Of a DNA stretch of 64,000 bases, positions 1 through 9,326 are shown piece after piece. The position numbers and the translations under genes are program-made. The notes beneath the pieces were generated by a model. It saw nothing but the letters and a program-made list of their open reading frames with translations, was not told where the DNA came from and did no database searches. Source of the DNA: Ephemerocybe angulata (taxonomy: Eukaryota; Basidiomycota; Agaricomycetes; Agaricales; Psathyrellaceae); contig JAACJK010000001.1 of assembly GCA_013368325.1 (NCBI GenBank), positions 2,604,001 to 2,668,000 of the forward strand, given 5' to 3'. Within the stretch, counting starts at the first letter, position 1. Each line of letters starts with the position of its first letter.

Positions 1-2
1 TC

Positions 3-1233
3 GACAAGGCGGGCGTCGAGAGCAAGTACGAGGAAGGTCGCGATCTCGAGACCCTCGTCGCATAGTACGCACCTCGTTTCTTTGATCCGGGCCTTCAAGC
101 TGACCTGCGGATCCAGCGTCACCAAAAAGACAGGGGTGAAGTCCAAACTCCCGGCCAAGCCTCCTTCGGCCGTCAAGATTGTGGATGTCCACAACTTTGA
201 CGAGATTGTCATGGTAAGCACATAACACACGGTACTCCGAGCACCGCCTTACATGAACTCTCCATAGGACCCTTCTAAGAACGTTTTCATTTCCTTCACG
301 GTGCGTGTCCATGAATTCATCCCAATCACACTCGTGTTTACTTTCTGCAGGCGCCGTGGTGTGGACACTGCAAGAGCCTCAAGCCCATTTGGGAGAAGGG
401 TAAGCTTTCCTGCAACGCTTCACAATCAAGAATGGTCAAATGACAGAGCAACACAGTTGCCAACTGGTACGAGCCCGAAGGCGATGTAAGCTCGGCTCTT
501 GCACTCCAAGCTCCTTCCATATCTAACTCCAAAGCCTAGGTTGTCGTCGCCAACTTCAATGCCGACGACGAGAAGAACAAGGAGATCGCCCAGAAGTATG
601 GCGTCAGCGGATACCCGACTCTCAAGTTCTTCGCCAAGGGTGCCGACAAGATTCCCCAGGAATACACTGGTGGTCGTTCGGACATCGACCTTGTCAAGTA
701 CTTGAACGAGAAGACTGGATCCAGCCGTGCCGTTGGCGGTGGCTTGGACACCAAGGTCAGCTCCATTCTCCACACCATCATTTATCGCTTTCTGAACTGT
801 GGCGCAATCTCCAACAGGCCGGGCGTCTCGCTGAGTTGGACGTCCTTGCACAGAAGTTCTTCACGGCATCGAAGGATGCTCGTGCGGAGATCTTGAAGGA
901 GGCTTCGACCGTCGCGGCCAAGGCTGGAGCGACCGCGAAGCACTACATTCGCGCCATGGAGAAGTTGGTGGCTGGAACCGAAGGCTATATCGAGAAGGAG
1001 TCCAAGCGGTAAGCGCTAATTTACCGAACCTTGTGCCTTTCTCCGAACCCGTCGCTGATCGTTTGCTCCTCATTCATAGATTGACTACCATCCTCGGCAA
1101 GAAGACCCTGGCTCCTGCGAAGGTGGACGAGCTGAGAGTCAAGGCAAACATCCTTGCTGCCTTCTCCGAAAAGGCTGAGGAGGAGAAGGAGAAGACCCAG
1201 GAGAAGATTGCCCGGGCAAATGCTGAACTTTGA
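3..1233 (+). CDS. Protein disulfide isomerase, two-Trx/ERp29c type (5' end outside window)
   Basis: Oxidises and isomerises disulfides of secretory proteins in the endoplasmic reticulum. The window opens inside the gene, so the first thioredoxin domain is mostly missing. Visible exons give the tail of that domain, then a complete second domain with the active site APWCGHCKSLKPIWEK, then a helical C-terminal ERp29c-like domain ending EKIARANAEL. Introns can be placed at 65-116, 214-268 and 301-350 and further downstream; each has GT-AG ends and keeps the frame. The order Trx-Trx-ERp29c matches the ERp38/TigA branch of PDI. The last residues are AEL and not a canonical KDEL or HDEL retention signal. 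Family identity is firm; exact exon ends in the second half were not all worked out. Confidence 0.9.
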
Positions 1234-1585
1234 ATGTGAGATTACTTAGATTTCATCGTGGCGAATATACCATATATTGTAGCCGAAACCGAGCTCTAGC
1301 TCCGCCATCGTCGAAGAATGTTCAGTGAATTCATGCCATGCATGCCTCAAGTTTGATTGTAAAACGGCCAGCTCTGCCTCGTGTCCGAGAATTCAAGAAC
1401 GCGTGATCTACCTCAAGGCAATCGATTGCTCTACATCTGAATCATAGCATCCCCGGTGCGAACCCAACATTGACTCATATAAACCGTCCAGTGCGGCGTA
1501 CAGCGTGAGCGCTTCCTACTTTTTTCTCCCCCGTGTGTGCCCTTCGTTGTATTTTCCTATACGACACCCTCACTGCTCTTACGCC
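1234..1585. other. Intergenic region, PDI to TDP2-like gene
   Basis: Holds the 3' region of the PDI gene and the upstream region of the next gene. An ATATAAA stretch near 1477-1484, about 105 bp before the next ATG, is a possible TATA element. Nothing else is seen. Confidence 0.4.
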
Positions 1586-2734
1586 ATGTTCCACCTTCCC
1601 CGCATCGTCGCCTCTATAGGTGGTGTCCCTCGACTAATGGCCGACCCATTTAATCCACGATTCCCAAAACCCTCCCCCGAAGGCCCGTTCATCCCCCCAG
1701 ACCTCGACCTCGACGAGCCTCCAATCAGTGCGCTCCCCATGCCCGAACTCGCGTCCCCCATCATCCCCAACACGCTTCACTCCATCCGCGCTTATCGCTA
1801 TCGCTCATCACGCGATGCCTGGAAACACGTTCCAAACCTCTCCACGGAGGAGGTTCGGGATCTGCTCGACGAGGACGAGGCGCACTACTCTACGACGCTG
1901 CGCATCGTAACGTGGAACGTCGACTTTATGACCGAGCACGCGGAGGAGCGCCTCATCGCTGCGCTACGGCACATCGAGCGCGACGTGCTCATGTGCAACG
2001 GCGACGCTCCGTTCGAGCCCGCGTGTATCTGCCTGCAAGAGGTCCGCACCGACATGCTCCCGGTGATTCTCGAGGACCAGTGGATCAGAAACCACTTCGC
2101 GGTCACCCCGATCTCCGTGACCAAGTGGCCCGAACATGCTGGGTACGGGAACGTTACGCTCGTGTCGCGGGCACTGACGGTGGTGAAGTGCGAGATTATG
2201 CATTATGGGCAGACGGAGATGGGGCGAACGGCGTTGGCGGTCTATGTTATGATGAGTGAGCCCGAGCCGAGTGCGGCGAACGCGGTCGTTTGCGTCGTGA
2301 ACACACATCTCGAGTCGTTACCCCAAGGCGCCATCGCACGGCCGCGGCAGATGGAGCTGGCGTCGCGGTTTCTGAAGCAGCCGAATGTAAGAGGCGGCGT
2401 GGTCGTGGGCGACATGAACGCACTTGGGCCGGGCGATTCGAATCTTCCTATGGACTGCGGGCTGAGAGATGTCTGGAGAGAAGGGAGTGATAAGGATAAG
2501 AAGGGGCATACGTGGGGGTACCAGGGCCAGAACAAGGGCCCGAATGGGATCAAGTACCCAGCTGCGAGGCTGGATAAAATATTGTACCTGCCGCGCAGGG
2601 CATATCGGATGGATCCGTTGGAGCGGGTCGGGGTTGATGTCAAGGTTAAAGGTGTGGAGGGTGAGCCATGGGTTAGTGACCATTATGGCCTTGCGACGAC
2701 GCTGCGACTTGTCGCCCGCCGTAATTCGACGTAG
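1586..2734 (+). CDS. Endonuclease/exonuclease/phosphatase family protein, TDP2-like
   Basis: A single-exon protein of 382 residues from the ATG at 1586; an alternative in-frame ATG is at 1637. The open frame extends upstream of 1586 but without an ATG. It carries the metal-dependent phosphodiesterase motifs in family order: IVTWNVDFM, CLQEVR, VNTHLES, GVVVGDMNA, ARLDKILYL and VSDHYGLATTL. These give the catalytic Asn, Glu, Asp and His of the DNase I-like fold. Spacing and the TWN/LQE/GDMN/SDH set resemble tyrosyl-DNA phosphodiesterase 2, which removes topoisomerase 2 adducts from 5' DNA ends. Other members act on RNA or phosphoinositides, so the substrate is inferred. The first 90 residues are Pro-rich and probably disordered. 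Confidence 0.8.
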   Translation: MFHLPRIVASIGGVPRLMADPFNPRFPKPSPEGPFIPPDLDLDEPPISALPMPELASPIIPNTLHSIRAYRYRSSRDAWKHVPNLSTEEVRDLLDEDEAHYSTTLRIVTWNVDFMTEHAEERLIAALRHIERDVLMCNGDAPFEPACICLQEVRTDMLPVILEDQWIRNHFAVTPISVTKWPEHAGYGNVTLVSRALTVVKCEIMHYGQTEMGRTALAVYVMMSEPEPSAANAVVCVVNTHLESLPQGAIARPRQMELASRFLKQPNVRGGVVVGDMNALGPGDSNLPMDCGLRDVWREGSDKDKKGHTWGYQGQNKGPNGIKYPAARLDKILYLPRRAYRMDPLERVGVDVKVKGVEGEPWVSDHYGLATTLRLVARRNST

Positions 2735-3639
2735 TCAAAAGTAGCGTAATTCAGGTTTCCACTAGTGCCCACATATACCCTTCGTCGTCATCGCGTATTC
2801 CTTTGTTTTCTACGTTTTTCTCTGTTTTCTTCCTTTGTTCGTACTTGCATAGCGCCTAATCACAAATCACAGCCCACATTTTGATGAGCGCTGGATCAGT
2901 TTCTCCTAGAGGCGCTGAAGCCAGAGCCGGACGAGACGGAGCCGTCGACTGGACGGCGACGACATGATTGGCGAGCGTCATTTGGGTGCTCCATAGCGAC
3001 GCCCTAGTTAGGCGCTCGTGGAGCCTCATTTAGCGCACATGCGCCCATAAGCAGTATGCGCCTTGGCCTGCAAGGACCCGAATACTTGTGTCAAACTTTC
3101 AAAGGCCCACGAGGGCGAGCCTGGCCCTGGCAAGTCAATCTTATCGACCTCGTTCCTGCAGGTTTTGACTGGGTGAATGGACCTACGTCAGAGAGGCGAC
3201 GATGACGCCAATTCAGCACAAGTCACCAGATGAGGTTAATGCTGCGCGCGACACACATACTATGTCTCGTTCGTCCGTTTTGTGAAAGGGAGCCAAGAAC
3301 AAGCGGTGACATGAACCCGGGGCAACAAGCCAAGCAAAACCCAGAGAATGTTCTGGAGCCTGAGCAGCCGTTGGACTTGAATCCAGCAGCCCAGAAGAAA
3401 GTAGAGTTCATAGGGCCCTAGACACGGTAGAGGGCACTGTTCAGACTCTCTGTACGCCGCGAGCCACGGCGAGAAGAGACCGAGATGGAAGATTGAGTTT
3501 AGGAGAGTTTAGGGTGGATAAGGGGCGCGTGATAAGGAAGCATGTGCATCTCTTGTTTGGCCCATCAACAGCGTAAATATTCGGCTGGCCTGCCTGTCTT
3601 CTTCCACGCCCCACTTCTTCCTCGTCGTCGTCGCCCGCA
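2735..3639. other. Intergenic region without recognised gene
   Basis: About 900 bp between the TDP2-like gene and the wall-protein gene. Only short overlapping frames occur on both strands; none has a recognisable domain or consistent introns. The last 100 bp is the promoter and leader of the next gene. Confidence 0.4.
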
Positions 3640-4687
3640 ATGAAGACCTTCGCTGCCCAGCTCGTTGCCGTCTCCCTCGCTGTCTCTGGCGCCCTCGCCC
3701 AGACAGTCAACACCCCGTACGTTTTCCAGGTACATATCCCCTGATCCTTATCCTGAATGTTGTCCGACTTTCCAGTGCGAATGCCGTGGTTTGCCAACCT
3801 CTCCAGATTACGTGGTCTGGAGGAACTCGTAAGTTTAATCTACTTGCAATACAGTCGCTGCGTAGATGTTGACAGTCTTTGTGTAGCCCCTTACTTCCTA
3901 GTCAGTCCATATTGCCTTCATAATGACCTCACTTACTTGCAGCATGACTGACTGCCTCCATACAGAGGTAGGTTGTCCATGACAACTCAGGAATGATCTA
4001 CATTTGACTTACGAATATCATTAGCATCCTCCCTGGCAATCAGCCCAGCGCTGCCGCCATTCGCGACTTCGGCACCGTGACTGGCACCTCCTTTACCTGG
4101 AACCCTGTCAATCTCCCAGCTGGTACATACGTCGTGTTCCGTGTAATCATTGCTATGTTGGTAACACCTCCCCCCCTCTAGGGACTCTCATTGGCATCAA
4201 CCTCCGCGATAGCACTGGTACCCTGGCCCAGTCTGCCGCGTTCCCTGTCAACCCTGGCAGTATGTATCTCCTGTTTCTGGCCTAGTAAACATGACTTACA
4301 GGCGCCCACTACAGCCGACGACAAGTGCTTGACTGCCACTACCACCACCAGCACTAGTACCACCGCCACCACCTCTGGCACCACCTCGGCCACTACCTCC
4401 ACCACCTCCACCACCACTTCGAGCACCACCACCACTACTACGGCTACCACCACCACCACTCCCAGGCCCAGCTCTTCCTCTACCAGGTATGTTTCCTGGG
4501 TTTCTCGTTGCACTGTTGTTTACCTAACGACTTCTTTTCTTTTCTTAGCACCACCTCCACCTCCACGACCGGAACTGCCCCTGCTGCTAACACCGCAGCC
4601 GCTGGTAACGGCGCTGTTGGTCTTGGCCAGGTCCATCTGGCAGGTGCTCTCGGTGCCATTGGTGCTGCCGCCCTCCTCTTGGCCTAA
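3640..4687 (+). CDS. Secreted GPI-anchored Ser/Thr-rich protein (Kre9/Knh1-like N-terminal domain)
   Basis: A 210-residue cell-surface protein. Exons are 3640-3716, 3776-3828, 3887-3900, 3966-3967, 4025-4122, 4182-4259, 4315-4486 and 4549-4687. Together they give 211 codons with all phases matching. The N-terminus MKTFAAQLVAVSLAVSGALA is a signal peptide. The core has ANAVVCQPLQITWSGGT, then PPYFLSILPGNQ and GTSFTWNPVNLPAG, typical of the small beta-sandwich domain found in fungal wall-linked proteins. A Thr/Ser tract (likely O-mannosylated) follows, then a hydrophobic tail ending in LGAIGAAALLLA, as expected for GPI attachment. Exon 4 is only two bases (AG); without it the reading frame breaks. 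The function is probably in wall structure or glucan binding, known only by family. Confidence 0.8.
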
Positions 4688-5982
4688 CCCTCTTCTCCAA
4701 GCCTTTTAATGACATTTACTTGATGAACACTTGACGCTTTATATCTCCACTTTCCTTGGGTTTTGCGCTTTTTGTATTTGTTTTACCGCACCTTCTCGAT
4801 ACACAGACACTCGCTGCTGTCGCCGTCATATCGAGCGCACAGTGTGTACCGCCTTCCCTTCACTCGGTCCTCCCTTTGACGCTTTACTTACTTGTTATCC
4901 AGGACACACATTCTCCTTGAAAGTACAGTACGCTGTCATACCCTTTCTTTGTACCTACCCTTGCGTTACCTACCTTTTTGTACGCCTGCCCGCGTTTTCT
5001 CCGTCCGCGTTGCGGCCTTATAAACCAGGCGACTTGTATCACGGTCAACCATCGCGAGAGACAGATGAAGTTGCTGGGGGCCAAGCACTCAACGTGGTAA
5101 CAGATCGCACAGGTAGGGAGGAGAGACAGGAAACACCTAGGTTAAGCCGCGCCTCAAGTGACTCTGGCTTATAGAGGGTCGGGTTTACCGCGGCGCTCGG
5201 CGGCGTTGAACATGGTTCAGCGAGCGCTCACTGGCGCTTAAATAAAAGATTGGGTCGAGCGATTGGAGGGGAGAGATAAGATGTCCACTCGAGACAGGCA
5301 CCGGGTCCTGGTCATGGTGAAGTATGAACTCTGGGTCAGTTGAGCGTCGACTTATCTACCAGAATTTTTGCCTTGGGGACCTGGGGTCAAGCATTGGTTG
5401 GCAACCAGACCTCGACTTGGTTCGACCAACAAGAGCCTGCGATCATCATCATGATTCTCACTCGAATCTTCGTGGAAACAGGGACTGACCTGTACGGTAA
5501 GTTGACGGTAGGACCACGGAGGCACTGGCACGCATGCAATTATATTTAGTTTAAAGGGACTTTTTGGTGCCAGGAGACTGTGAGAGGATGACTAGGAGCA
5601 AAGGCGAAGCCGTTTAGTGGCATTTTTGTCACACAAGTTTACCACAAATGTATGGACAGACCTGGACAGACGCGCTAGCTTTTCGGATGCGCTGAAGCGG
5701 ACATGAACGTTGGAAACGATGCTGCAATCTGAGAGAAACTCACGGCATCGCCCCCATCACAATTGTTGTCTAGCAGCCGAGCACAATTCACACGCTGCAC
5801 CCTTCCTTCCTCCTCACCACCACGAATCTACGCGAACCCTTGCGAAGAACCACTGACTGATATATTATAACCGTTGGAGTTTGTCGAGCTACGATATATT
5901 CGACTCGAACCACCGTTGGGACATCGTCTGACCCTTTTCGCTCTCGTATCTTCAATTGACAGACGCACCGTTTCTAAACTGA
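4688..5982. other. Intergenic region without recognised gene
   Basis: About 1.3 kb between the wall-protein gene and the F-box-like gene. The longest open frame (4731-5174) has no domain, is Cys/Thr/Arg-rich without pattern, and lies in the likely 3' untranslated region. No repeats or RNA genes were recognised. Confidence 0.4.
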
Positions 5983-7656
5983 ATGCAAGCCAGAAAGCAG
6001 CGATCCAACCAAACAACCAAATTCTTCCCTAGTCTCCTTCGGCGTGGGCCCATTCAAAGGAATGATTCCAGTGGAACTCGCTTATACTCTGTATCTCAGA
6101 GCGTAGTGATCACGAAGGATGGATCCACTGTACAGTACGATGCGCCCAACATTTCAGTCGAAGCAGTTCCTCTCCCCTCGGAGCCGGTGATGGGCCCATT
6201 GAATGGCCTCGAAGAGGACGGCCGCCCTCCACAGGTCTCCTTGATCGCGTCAGCCGAGCGGTTTCCTTCCGACGTCCTCCTCCTCATTCTCTCCCACCAC
6301 CTGTGGTCGGCTGCTACCGACCCTTCATATCCAGACCCCAGCCGACCCTTTTTAAATCCAAGCTACCAGCCGACAAGACTAATACTGGTGAACCCTCGAA
6401 AGAACGAGGAACTCTCTAAATCCCTATTCCCATTTATCCCACTCGGTCGGTCGGGCGGGTTCACCCGACAGTGGTACGCCGACGTCCTGTCAGATGCGAA
6501 GTCAAAATTCGGTGCTGTTCCTCCCATTCCCATTGTGATCCTGCTCCTTCGTTTTACCGCCGTCTGCGCCCACTGGCGCCAAACATGCGCATCAACCCCA
6601 TTGTTGGGATCTCGCCTTCTCATCGAACTCCCGCATTTGAGCCCGAGAACCAATGCAGGTACCCCGTTGGCTCGCCGACATCTCAGCTTGTGCCAACACT
6701 TCCTAACCAAATCCAAGCATTCACCACAACCCCCATTACTATCCCTCGTCATACGCGCCGACACTGGGCAACGGTCGGGATGGTCGGTTGACACACGGTT
6801 AGCACTTGCAAAACTGGCGGCGGCGGTGGCTCAGAACGAAGTGAGGGAGAGGTGGAGGGAATTGGAAATCACCGAGTTAGACGATAGATTTATACTATCC
6901 CTTGTCTTTGGCTTTGAGTTCCGGGATGAAGAAGGCCCGTATCCACATGCTTACCTGGAGGTCACAAGCGCCCTTCCAAGTGGGTCTTTGGATTCAAATT
7001 TACCAGTGTCGACGCCAAAAGCGGATCTGTCACCTCATACCGCAGTGCGCCTTTCCCCTGCCCCACGACTGGAGAAATTAGTTCTCCACATGTATCGGGT
7101 CGTTCCCCACTTTGTCGCAGTACCCGACATAAATCCGGGCTATCTAGGCACCCAATCCAATACGTCGAAAAGAGAGTGGTTCACGATTCGCCAGGAGACG
7201 GTGTTGGACTTCATCCGCGGGATGTCCACTGCATATCTGGCCCTGGAATCATTCGAGTTGACAATCGAGGAGGCCGACGACAACTTTTCGGAAGACCTTA
7301 TGTCTGCGGTTGCCGGCTTGTTTCGACCGGAAGGGTGCGACGAGGGTCTTCAGCCAGAGTCGGAAGTACAGGATTCAGAGGGTGCTGGAAAGGGTGGGGA
7401 ACAGGTGGGTCAAGGTGAGAGGCCCAATGTGTATGAGAAATACAGGCTTTGGCACGAGGAGTGCATCTCAGAGGTTCGCAAGAAGAGAGAAGCTACTGCG
7501 ACTACCTCAACTTGGTACACCAGGGCAAAGAGGAGAATGTGGGTTAAAATTGGGAAGGGAGAGGAGGATTCGCTGCCGGTCATCGAGTGGAGCATTTTGC
7601 CGTGTACCGTACTTCGTGGTGCAGTGTGTAGCTTTCCGCATACGGTGCTTATGTGA
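5983..7656 (+). CDS. F-box-like protein, basidiomycete type
   Basis: A 557-residue intronless frame. Around residues 105-120, ERFPSDVLLLILSHHL fits the first helices of an F-box. It continues after an insertion with VILLLRFTAVCAHWRQTCAST, the VCxxWRxxxxxTP signature seen in many basidiomycete F-box-like proteins. Such proteins usually link substrates to SCF ubiquitin ligases. The rest (residues 200-557) has no clear repeat; leucine-rich segments such as ARRHLSLCQHFL may form the substrate-binding part. The first 60 residues are basic and probably disordered. These genes are numerous and fast evolving in mushrooms, so no target can be assigned. Confidence 0.65.
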   Translation: MQARKQRSNQTTKFFPSLLRRGPIQRNDSSGTRLYSVSQSVVITKDGSTVQYDAPNISVEAVPLPSEPVMGPLNGLEEDGRPPQVSLIASAERFPSDVLLLILSHHLWSAATDPSYPDPSRPFLNPSYQPTRLILVNPRKNEELSKSLFPFIPLGRSGGFTRQWYADVLSDAKSKFGAVPPIPIVILLLRFTAVCAHWRQTCASTPLLGSRLLIELPHLSPRTNAGTPLARRHLSLCQHFLTKSKHSPQPPLLSLVIRADTGQRSGWSVDTRLALAKLAAAVAQNEVRERWRELEITELDDRFILSLVFGFEFRDEEGPYPHAYLEVTSALPSGSLDSNLPVSTPKADLSPHTAVRLSPAPRLEKLVLHMYRVVPHFVAVPDINPGYLGTQSNTSKREWFTIRQETVLDFIRGMSTAYLALESFELTIEEADDNFSEDLMSAVAGLFRPEGCDEGLQPESEVQDSEGAGKGGEQVGQGERPNVYEKYRLWHEECISEVRKKREATATTSTWYTRAKRRMWVKIGKGEEDSLPVIEWSILPCTVLRGAVCSFPHTVLM

Positions 7657-8520
7657 CCATACTCGCGCGGCCGAGAGGTTACATAGCTACGTACTTCATA
7701 CTGTCCTGTGGCTTATCATCGTAACGACTCACCAAGTGTAGCCATGCACACCCTCAGCTGCGTAAAGTACCCTCTGGAATCGGCATTAAGCAGTGTTGAA
7801 GTGGAGCGGCACCCACACTCCACACGACGATGCGCGATATAGGCATTGCTGAAAAGCCTGAAATTAACAAGTAAGATCTCGGAGAATGAAGTGGGGGCCA
7901 TATCATTGCCAGTGGGTTCTAGTTTCGACCCACTCCCCATTCCATCCCTTGATCCGAAGTGGGGTTCCCTTCAGCTTGAAGTTGGCTTGAAGTCTCCTGA
8001 GGAGTGGATCTAACACATTCGGGGAATGCGTGGGGCGGCGCTTATTCAATGTGGGCCGCCTCGATGGCATTGGCAGTGTAGAGATCGAGGGATTATTATG
8101 ACCTAATGCTATCATGAGCAGGTAAGGCTTCAAGACTTCAAGCTCTCCAAGTTCCTACGTCAAGAAGAAGTATGGGGCAAGTATGGGGGGTTGTTGCCGC
8201 GCTCCGATCCTTTGGGCGTCTACCTTGCAGATTAGATTAGATGCGCATTACCCAATAGTTTTCTCACGATATCTCAGTCCACCACCAACTTGAAGGCTAG
8301 GCTCGCGACCAGCCGTGACCTGAGCCGGGTCACACTTTTTTGTCACTGCGTGACAGGTTACCGTCAGGTAACGGCTGGGACACTCGAAGCACATTTTGGC
8401 GTGTCACGGAATGTCACAAAAGACTTAGCCGTGGTGCGCGTCAAACTGGGGCATTTCGGTGGGCTCGAGACGGTAATCGGTCAATTATAGAGTTAGTTAG
8501 ACAAAATGAAACAAAATTTC
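7657..8520. other. Intergenic region with three short hairpins
   Basis: No gene recognised. Near 8310-8376 three short inverted repeats follow each other: GTGACC/GGTCAC, GTCAC/GTGAC and GTTACC/GGTAAC. They may be the edge of a decayed mobile element. Confidence 0.4.
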
Positions 8521-8523
8521 TAT

Positions 8524-8967
8524 CTACTTGTAGTCCGAAGATGAATCTGAATCACTTTCCCAGTCGCTTTCGTCATCAGATTCCATGGCATCCATATCCA
8601 GCGCAACGTCACGCTCGGTCAACAGAGGCAAGCTTGCCTCGTCCTCGAGCTCGGTCAGCATATGGTCAAATTCTTCCTGAATAATGTCGGCAGTTGGATC
8701 AGTATATCCATTAAGCTCAGGAAGGTCGTCAGCGAGCTCTGCAAAAGCCGGTAATGAAGAGGTGGATGAATCAGAGTTTGGTGATAGAGGGGGAATTTCG
8801 GATGCAGCGCCAGCAGAGAGGGCAAGGCGCAAACTCGTACATGGCGTACGTCCGAACACCTCAATCACAGACACCATCAAGGACCGTATCCACGCCAGGA
8901 CCGATCTTGATGCAGGGGTATCCGCATGTTGTCGCGGCACCTGCTCCTCCTGGTACCGCGCCGCCAT
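8524..8967 (-). CDS. Hypothetical short acidic protein
   Basis: A 147-residue open frame from an ATG at 8967. I do not recognise it. The first 60 residues are mixed and mildly basic. The C-terminus is strongly acidic and Ser-rich, ending in repeated DSD/SDS units. It lies just outside the transposon complex, and no introns or neighbours support it. It could be a fragment of an older mobile-element gene, a small nuclear protein, or not a gene. Confidence 0.25.
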   Translation of the reverse strand: MAARYQEEQVPRQHADTPASRSVLAWIRSLMVSVIEVFGRTPCTSLRLALSAGAASEIPPLSPNSDSSTSSLPAFAELADDLPELNGYTDPTADIIQEEFDHMLTELEDEASLPLLTERDVALDMDAMESDDESDWESDSDSSSDYK

Positions 8968-9198
8968 CAACCAACCAGCGTTAACTCTTCTGTATTAGTC
9001 TCAAAGTGGTGTTATTTAGAAGTAATATATTCAATGTATCAAAGGATTGAAACACCGTACACCAAAACCGCTTGAGAACATGAGTTTGGGAACTGCTCAC
9101 CTTTCGTTCGAAGATAGGCCGTGGAGGCGAATCGCGAATTCCGCTAAGTCTTTGTCACGCTTGGGGGTCCCGCCTAAATGTGCTCCGAGCGTCCCAGT

Positions 9199-9326
9199 CC
9201 TTACCCTGTGTTCCTTTTGTTTGCGCAATGCTTTGTAATGCCTTCCGTATATAGTAAAGAATTTGTACATCGCATTGTATGTTTGTTATTGGGATGTGAG
9301 CAAACAAAAGGCAAACACAGGGTAAC
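9199..9326. repeat. Imperfect inverted repeat beside element A
   Basis: TTACCCTGTGTTCCTTTTG at 9201-9219 is answered by the reverse complement of CAAAAGGCAAACACAGGGTAA at about 9304-9324, with a two-base gap. The arms enclose about 85 bp. The unit ends three bases before the TA at which element A is inserted. It may be a short MITE or the end of an older element. Confidence 0.45.

Noticed and set aside
4178..4513. A Val/Glu-rich minus-strand open frame
   Set aside because: Antisense image of the Thr/Ser tract of the GPI-anchored protein.
4731..5174. A 147-codon + strand open frame after the wall-protein gene
   Set aside because: No domain, irregular composition, and position in the likely 3' untranslated region.
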